Notes under the pieces: generated by a model | The model's input: the letters and a program-made list of their open reading frames with translations, nothing else | The model's database searches: none | What the model was told of the DNA's origin: nothing | In this document: positions 59,580 through 64,000 of the stretch, one piece after another | Position numbering within the stretch: the first letter of the stretch is position 1 | Layout: every line of letters begins with the position of its first letter | Assembly (NCBI GenBank): GCA_964572845.1 | Contig: CAZNFX010000010.1 | Span: forward strand, 93,706-157,705 | Direction of reading: 5' to 3' | Length of the DNA stretch: 64,000 nucleotides | Source of the DNA: Bin55 sp964572845 | Lineage (GTDB): Bacteria; Pseudomonadota; Gammaproteobacteria; Pseudomonadales; Azotimanducaceae | Made by a program: the position numbers and the translations under genes

Positions 59580-59727
59580 CGCACACACGATGTAGTAGAA
59601 AGTACTCGCTAGTCGTTTCGAAAGACTTCTTGCGGGGAAACAATGCAACTGCAAGAACGTCTTGCACAGTGTCGCAATATTTGACTGGCTGTACTCTTGT
59701 TGGGAACGCGCCCGCAGCTCAAAAAAG

Positions 59728-60594
59728 CTACTTCCTTCTAAGGTGTTCGAGAATCCCGTCCAGTTCGTCAAGCGTTGTGAACTTGATCACAACCGAACCC
59801 TTCTTGGTGCTGCGGCCGCTCATGCGAATGGACAGTGGCGCGCCGATCTTGTCTGACAGCTCCCTCTCCAGTCTTAACGTGTCCGGAGAAACTTGGGGCT
59901 TCGTTGTTTTTCGCTTCTTGAGACGCTTGATCAGGTGTTCCGTGTTGCGCACGGAAATGTGCCGCTGAACGATCGCGTCTTTCACCTGAGCCTGCTCGTG
60001 TGGCTCAAGAGCCAGCATGGCGCGGGCGTGGCCCATTTCAATCTCTCCCGCGCGCAGTGCTCTCAACACCTCCGGCACAAGCTCGCGCAATCTCATTCTG
60101 TTGGTGATGGTTGCTCGTGCTTTCCCAAGCATTTGGCCTATCTCTTCATGCGTCAGACCAAATTCGTCGTTAAGTCGCCCATATGCCTCTGCTTCGTCAA
60201 CGACATTGAGAGCTTCTCGCTGAATGTTTTCGATCAGCGCGAAAGCTACTGCTTCTTCATCCGATACATCGCGAACTACGACAGGAACCGTATCCAACCG
60301 AGCAAGGGGCGCGGCGCGCCAGCGGCGTTCTCCAGCGATCAATTGATACCTGCCCTCGGTTGCAGGGCGCACAATCAGCGGTTGAAGGACTCCTGTTTCC
60401 CGTATGGAGGCCGCTAGTTCCTCTATCGTTTCCTGATTGAATCGCGACCGTGGCTGCAACGGATTGGGCTCGATACGCTCGATTGGAACTTCAATTATCC
60501 TGCCCAGATCGGTAGTTCGTTCGCCAGTTTCGCCAAGAACCCCGTGCGACTTGAGCAGTTCGTCTAGTCCTTTGCCGAGTGGGGTTCTAGCCAT
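59728..60594 (-). CDS. parB: Chromosome partitioning protein ParB
   Basis: 288 residues from the ATG at 60592-60594 ('MARTPLGKGLDELL'). The CTP-binding/N-terminal domain shows 'NPLQPRSRFNQETIEELAAS', 'GVLQPLIVRP' and 'LIAGERRWRAA' (GERR motif). The helix-turn-helix is 'LTHEEIGQMLGKARATITNR', followed by 'EMGHARAML'. A C-terminal dimerisation domain ends 'DELDGILEHLRRK'. ParB binds parS near the origin and loads SMC. The start overlaps the parA end by eight bases. Confidence 0.97.
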   Translation of the reverse strand: MARTPLGKGLDELLKSHGVLGETGERTTDLGRIIEVPIERIEPNPLQPRSRFNQETIEELAASIRETGVLQPLIVRPATEGRYQLIAGERRWRAAPLARLDTVPVVVRDVSDEEAVAFALIENIQREALNVVDEAEAYGRLNDEFGLTHEEIGQMLGKARATITNRMRLRELVPEVLRALRAGEIEMGHARAMLALEPHEQAQVKDAIVQRHISVRNTEHLIKRLKKRKTTKPQVSPDTLRLERELSDKIGAPLSIRMSGRSTKKGSVVIKFTTLDELDGILEHLRRK

Positions 60595-61366
60595 GTTTCC
60601 CGTCCGCCTGTTCGTGCCGGCGCAGCATTTCCTGTGCCAAGGCCAAGTGTGCAACTGCACCGCGCGATCGCTTGTCGTATAGATTGACGGGCAGTCCATG
60701 GCTTGGCGCTTCGGCGACTCTGATGTTTCTGGGTATCACCGTCCTGTAAACGCGCGACTGGAAATGGTCGAACAGCTGTCGGGACACGGCGCGCGTTAGC
60801 TTGTTTCGAGGGTCGTACATTGTTCGAATTATGCCGTCTATGTTCAAATCGGGATTGCCGCTCTCTCGAACCGCTCGAATGTTTCGCAACAGCGCGGTCA
60901 ATCCTTCGAGCGCAAAATACTCGCATTGCATGGGTATAAGCACGTCACTCGCCGCCATCAATGCATTCACGGTGAGCACGTTCAAAGTTGGCGGGCAATC
61001 TACGATCACGTAATCGTATGTATTTTGAGCGTTTAACAGGTTACGCAATCGAAGCACACGATCTTCGGCGTTGAGCAAGCGCACTTCAACCGCTGTCAGG
61101 TCCGAATTGGAGGGAACCACATCCATTCCGGGCGGAACTCTCCAAACGACGTCGGCCAACGTGATGGCACCTTCAAACCAATCCCACGAGGTGGCACCGT
61201 CGTCGGTGTCCGCAATCCCTACATGGGTGGAGGCATTTCCCTGCGGATCTAGATCGATCAGTAGAACTGACAGGTCGGAGGCGGCAAGCGCGGCTGCTAA
61301 ATTGACTGCGGTGGTAGTCTTGCCAACTCCGCCTTTCTGATTGGCGACCGCCAACACTCGCCTCAT
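60587..61366 (-). CDS. parA: Chromosome partitioning ATPase ParA
   Basis: 259 residues from the ATG at 61364-61366. The deviant Walker A motif is 'KGGVGKTT' (residues 11-18), with 'VLLIDLDPQGNASTHVG' and 'YDYVIVDCPPTLNVLTVNAL' as Walker A' and B blocks. It lacks the N-terminal DNA-binding extension of plasmid ParA proteins, as chromosomal Soj/ParA do. With ParB it separates origins. The gene start overlaps the rsmG stop by ATGA. Confidence 0.97.
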   Translation of the reverse strand: MRRVLAVANQKGGVGKTTTAVNLAAALAASDLSVLLIDLDPQGNASTHVGIADTDDGATSWDWFEGAITLADVVWRVPPGMDVVPSNSDLTAVEVRLLNAEDRVLRLRNLLNAQNTYDYVIVDCPPTLNVLTVNALMAASDVLIPMQCEYFALEGLTALLRNIRAVRESGNPDLNIDGIIRTMYDPRNKLTRAVSRQLFDHFQSRVYRTVIPRNIRVAEAPSHGLPVNLYDKRSRGAVAHLALAQEMLRRHEQADGKHG

Positions 61367-61947
61367 TGCCTGTTGCGACTCCAGCCAACCACTGAAACTC
61401 TGCCGCGTTTCAGTACGGAACAGGCCCGTTCGACTCCACCGGGTATATCCGCGTCCGGAACTGCACTTGTCGTTTGCAGCAGAACGACGCCCTGCGGTTC
61501 GAGAAACTGTCGGCACAATACCCATGCTTGCTTGGGTGGGCCAACAGCACGGGCGGTTACGCTGTCAAATCTTTGCTGATAGCTCGAGCACGGCTCAATG
61601 TTCAGTTCGAGCACTTCAACGTTATCAAGCTCCAGCTCTAGTTTGACCTGACGCAGAAAGCGGCACTTGTTTCGACTTCGGTCATTGAGGACGACTTTCA
61701 GCGTCGGTCTTGCAATGGCCAGGGGAACGCCAGGAAATCCGCCTCCCGACCCGATATCAAAGTGTTTCGAGGAGTGCTCCATGTGAGGCAGCAAGTCCAG
61801 ACTATTCTCCACGTGCCGTCGATGCAGGTCGGAGAGATCTCGCCGCGATACCAGCGAACATATGGGATTCCACTTGCGTACGAGATCCAAGAATGCTTGC
61901 GCGCGTGGATTGGATTCCCAGTCTTTCTCCGCTGTCGTCGGTTTCAC
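61363..61947 (-). CDS. rsmG: 16S rRNA (guanine-527 N7) methyltransferase RsmG
   Basis: 194 residues from a GTG start. The SAM-binding motif is 'DIGSGGGFPGVPLAIARP', and 'RHVENSLDLLP' before it and 'VTARAVGPPKQAWVLC' after it are typical for GidB/RsmG (quoted in part). The enzyme methylates G527 in the 530 loop of 16S rRNA. It overlaps mnmG by four bases upstream and parA by four bases downstream. Confidence 0.96.
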   Translation of the reverse strand: MKPTTAEKDWESNPRAQAFLDLVRKWNPICSLVSRRDLSDLHRRHVENSLDLLPHMEHSSKHFDIGSGGGFPGVPLAIARPTLKVVLNDRSRNKCRFLRQVKLELELDNVEVLELNIEPCSSYQQRFDSVTARAVGPPKQAWVLCRQFLEPQGVVLLQTTSAVPDADIPGGVERACSVLKRGRVSVVGWSRNRQ

Positions 61948-63827
61948 GCGATCTTGCGTTGTTGTTGTTCTCGCTTCGAGTGTATCGCAATCAATGAAAG
62001 TGCGGCAGGTGTAATACCGGGGATCCTCGACGCACTGGCCATTGTGCGTGGCTGGCTCTCGCTCAGCTTTTGTCGCAACTCGTTGGAGAGACCGTCAATG
62101 CGTTTGTAGTCGAGTCCTTCCGGTATTGTCAGGCGTTCCTTGGCTTGCGCGCTTTCAATTTCCTTCTGCTGACGTGCTATGTAGCCCTCGTACTTGATGT
62201 CGATGGCCGCTTGTTCCAATACGTCCAAGGGGATGTCGGTTAGCCACCCTGATTCCTGAAAGACTGTTGCATCAACCTGTGGTCGCTTGAGAATCTCATA
62301 CAGCTTCTGTTCCCGCGTAATCTTCGATCCCGTGGCACGATCCAAGGCCTGCGACTGGGCATCGCCGGGAAATGCCGTGATGCTTTTCAGAATTGACTTG
62401 CATTCAATGATCGCTGCCCGACTCGTGCGATAGGCCTGCCATCTCTCGTCGGATACCACTCCAAGTTCGCGTCCGATTTCGGTGAGTCGACTGTCGGCGT
62501 TGTCCTGTCTCAACCTCAATCGGAATTCGGCTCGACTGGTGAACATTCGGTATGGTTCGTTGGTTCCCTGCGACGTGAGATCATCTATGAGGACTCCCAA
62601 ATAAGCTTCGTGCCGGCGTGGATACCATTGGCTCTTTCCAGATACCTTGCGTGCTGCATTGATACCGGCGAGCAATCCTTGGGATGCCGCTTCCTCGTAG
62701 CCGGTAGTTCCGTTGATCTGTCCTGCAAAGTACAAGCCCTCTATTGCTCTAGTCTCCAGCGTCAGCTCCAAGTCGCGAGGATCGAAGAAGTCGTACTCGA
62801 TGGCATATCCGGGACGAGTCACGAAAGCGTTTTCAAAGCCTTCGATGGACTTTACAGCCGCGATTTGCACATCGAACGGAAGACTTGTGGAAATGCCATT
62901 GGGGTAGAGTTCGTGTGTGTCCAGACCCTCTGGCTCGATGAAGATCTGATGCTTGGGCCGGTCTGCGAAGCGCACCACCTTATCCTCGATGGACGGACAG
63001 TAGCGCGGACCAACACCTCCAATTTCGCCCGAGTACATGGGCGAGTCCTTGAGTCCCGACCGTATGATGTCATGCGTTCTCTCGTTGGTGTACGTAATGT
63101 GACAGGGCACTTGGCGCGGGTGCATTTCTGTCGAACCCAAAAACGACATCGTCGGTGCGGGATCGTCGCCCGGTTGTACCTGAAGTTCGGAAAAGTTTAC
63201 GGTCTTGCCATCGATTCGCGGCGGAGTGCCCGTCTTGAGGCGATCCACGCGAAACGGCATCGCACGAAGCCTTCGAGACAATTCTGTGGAGGCCGAATCC
63301 CCAGCTCTGCCACCAGACCGGTTGTGCTTGCCAATGAAGATGCGTCCGCCCAGAAAGGTGCCGGTCGTCAGCACAACCGCCTGGGCTTGGATTTCAACGC
63401 CGATTCCGCAAACAACGCCCCGCACACGGTCCCCGGCCAGGTCCAAATCGACAACGCTGTCTTGAAATACGGACAGATTTTGCTGCGATTCGACCATCTT
63501 GCGAATTGCAGCTTTATATAGGCTGCGGTCTGCCTGTGCTCGCAGCGCTCTAACGGCCGGTCCTTTGCTAGCGTTCAATGTACGGAATTGGATGCCAGCT
63601 TCGTCGGTGGCCAATGCCATGGCACCGCCCAAAGCATCTATCTCGCGCACGAGGTGACTCTTACCGATCCCTCCTATCGCTGGGTTGCAAGACATTTGAC
63701 CCAAAGTCTCAATGGATTGGGTCACCAACAGAGTCTTGGCTCCAATTCTTGCCGATGCTAGGGCTGCTTCCGTTCCTGCATGTCCCCCGCCGATGACAAT
63801 GACGTCAAACTGTTCTGGATAGTTCAC
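61944..63827 (-). CDS. mnmG: tRNA uridine-34 carboxymethylaminomethyl modification enzyme MnmG
   Basis: 627 residues. FAD-binding 'IGGGHAGTEAALASARIG' near residue 12, 'SCNPAIGGIGKSHLVREIDALGG' in part, 'LTTGTFLGG' and 'YCPSIEDKV' are the family's blocks. With MnmE it forms cmnm5U34 in tRNA. The C-terminal helical domain ends 'SASRIPGITPAALSLIAIHS', which binds MnmE and tRNA. First gene of the mnmG-rsmG-parA-parB set, often near the replication origin. Confidence 0.98.
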   Translation of the reverse strand: MNYPEQFDVIVIGGGHAGTEAALASARIGAKTLLVTQSIETLGQMSCNPAIGGIGKSHLVREIDALGGAMALATDEAGIQFRTLNASKGPAVRALRAQADRSLYKAAIRKMVESQQNLSVFQDSVVDLDLAGDRVRGVVCGIGVEIQAQAVVLTTGTFLGGRIFIGKHNRSGGRAGDSASTELSRRLRAMPFRVDRLKTGTPPRIDGKTVNFSELQVQPGDDPAPTMSFLGSTEMHPRQVPCHITYTNERTHDIIRSGLKDSPMYSGEIGGVGPRYCPSIEDKVVRFADRPKHQIFIEPEGLDTHELYPNGISTSLPFDVQIAAVKSIEGFENAFVTRPGYAIEYDFFDPRDLELTLETRAIEGLYFAGQINGTTGYEEAASQGLLAGINAARKVSGKSQWYPRRHEAYLGVLIDDLTSQGTNEPYRMFTSRAEFRLRLRQDNADSRLTEIGRELGVVSDERWQAYRTSRAAIIECKSILKSITAFPGDAQSQALDRATGSKITREQKLYEILKRPQVDATVFQESGWLTDIPLDVLEQAAIDIKYEGYIARQQKEIESAQAKERLTIPEGLDYKRIDGLSNELRQKLSESQPRTMASASRIPGITPAALSLIAIHSKREQQQRKIA

Positions 63828-63912
63828 GGTCTCACACCTTAAAGGTGCACAAAAGTGGCGATTTGCTAAGAAATACTAATGTTTTGTTCAGTAATTCATG
63901 CAAGCATACAAC

Positions 63913-63918
63913 ATTATA
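63913..63918 (-). promoter_or_regulatory. Candidate -10 box of the mnmG operon
   Basis: TATAAT on the minus strand, 86 bases before the mnmG start, in the AT-rich end of the window. A convincing -35 box is not seen. Confidence 0.45.
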
Positions 63919-63922
63919 AAAA

Positions 63923-63943
63923 GTGAGAGAAGACCCGTCTCAC
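63923..63943 (-). terminator. Weak terminator-like hairpin before mnmG
   Basis: On the minus strand GTGAGA (63938-63943) pairs with TCTCAC (63923-63928) across a nine-base loop and is followed by TTTTT. It could end transcription of a gene lying beyond the window, just before the mnmG promoter. A six-pair stem is short, so confidence is low. Confidence 0.4.
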
Positions 63944-64000
63944 GTGGTTGTTTATATATTCTTCTGCAAAAAGGTTTCCGGAAGGGAATTGTTAGACTGA

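Noticed and set aside
62610..63521. Plus-strand frame of 303 codons opposite mnmG
   Set aside because: Mirror of a highly conserved gene, with high Cys/Arg content and no domain.
63936..63951. parS-like CACGTG site upstream of mnmG
   Set aside because: Only the left half and the core of the parS palindrome (TGTTTCACGTGAAACA) fit; four of the last five bases differ. Another CACGTG at the atpI start is also a poor match. No parS site is claimed.

Overview
The window looks like a chromosomal segment of a gammaproteobacterium, probably a free-living, respiratory, likely marine lineage. Two blocks support this: the conserved chain mnmG-rsmG-parA-parB-atpIBEFHAGDC followed, after an interruption, by glmU-glmS (right third, minus strand), and rpoZ-spoT-ridA-recG in the middle. 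Hsp20, waaA, a TolC-type channel, ubiA, a TRAP uptake system and a TonB-dependent receptor also fit a Gram-negative cell. No rRNA, tRNA, insertion sequence or CRISPR array was seen.

Layout. 1-3754: tail of a TPP-dependent enzyme, a periplasmic binding protein without a permease, a receptor-like membrane protein and an OFA-family (oxalate/formate-type) MFS carrier. 3806-4479: two tandem miniature PQQ-blade proteins on the minus strand. 4587-8580: TPP riboswitch and thiC-thiO-thiS-thiG. 8709-8927 (minus): a gene hidden from ordinary ORF calling. It is a 72-codon SelW/Rdx-family protein with an in-frame TGA at the second redox position (CxxU) and a small hairpin behind it that fits the bacterial SECIS pattern. 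8995-11891 (minus): Hanks-type kinase and carboxylesterase. 12089-16983: a tightly coupled four-gene operon (ExbB/MotA-like channel, two single-anchor partner proteins, and a membrane-anchored protein with two FGE-sulfatase domains). It looks like an uncharacterised proton-motive-force-driven envelope machine. 17281-25121: TPR protein with a TonB-like C-terminus, a secreted acidic protein, a TonB-dependent receptor and an S9 peptidase. 25201-28454: hsp20 with a near-perfect sigma-32 promoter, waaA, and a TolC-family gene.

28900-38935: acyl-CoA dehydrogenase, rpoZ-spoT-ridA-recG, rubredoxin, an outer-membrane barrel, and ubiA coupled to TRAP dctQ-dctM. 38982-45728 (minus): dctP coupled to uvrD, then glmS and glmU. 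45971-52585: a plus-strand accessory block (VOC protein, PhyH-type oxygenase, ECF sigma factor, membrane anti-sigma candidate, TPR-like secreted protein, large repeat protein). It sits exactly where atpC and glmU are usually adjacent. 52650-63827 (minus): the ATP synthase operon, chromosome partitioning genes parAB, rsmG and mnmG.

Most housekeeping calls are secure. The least characterised and most interesting parts are the selenoprotein gene, the 12-17 kb motor-like operon, the atpC-glmU insertion with its ECF regulon, and the miniature PQQ-blade pair. Start codons were adjusted where a ribosome-binding site, signal peptide or family alignment favoured a downstream start.
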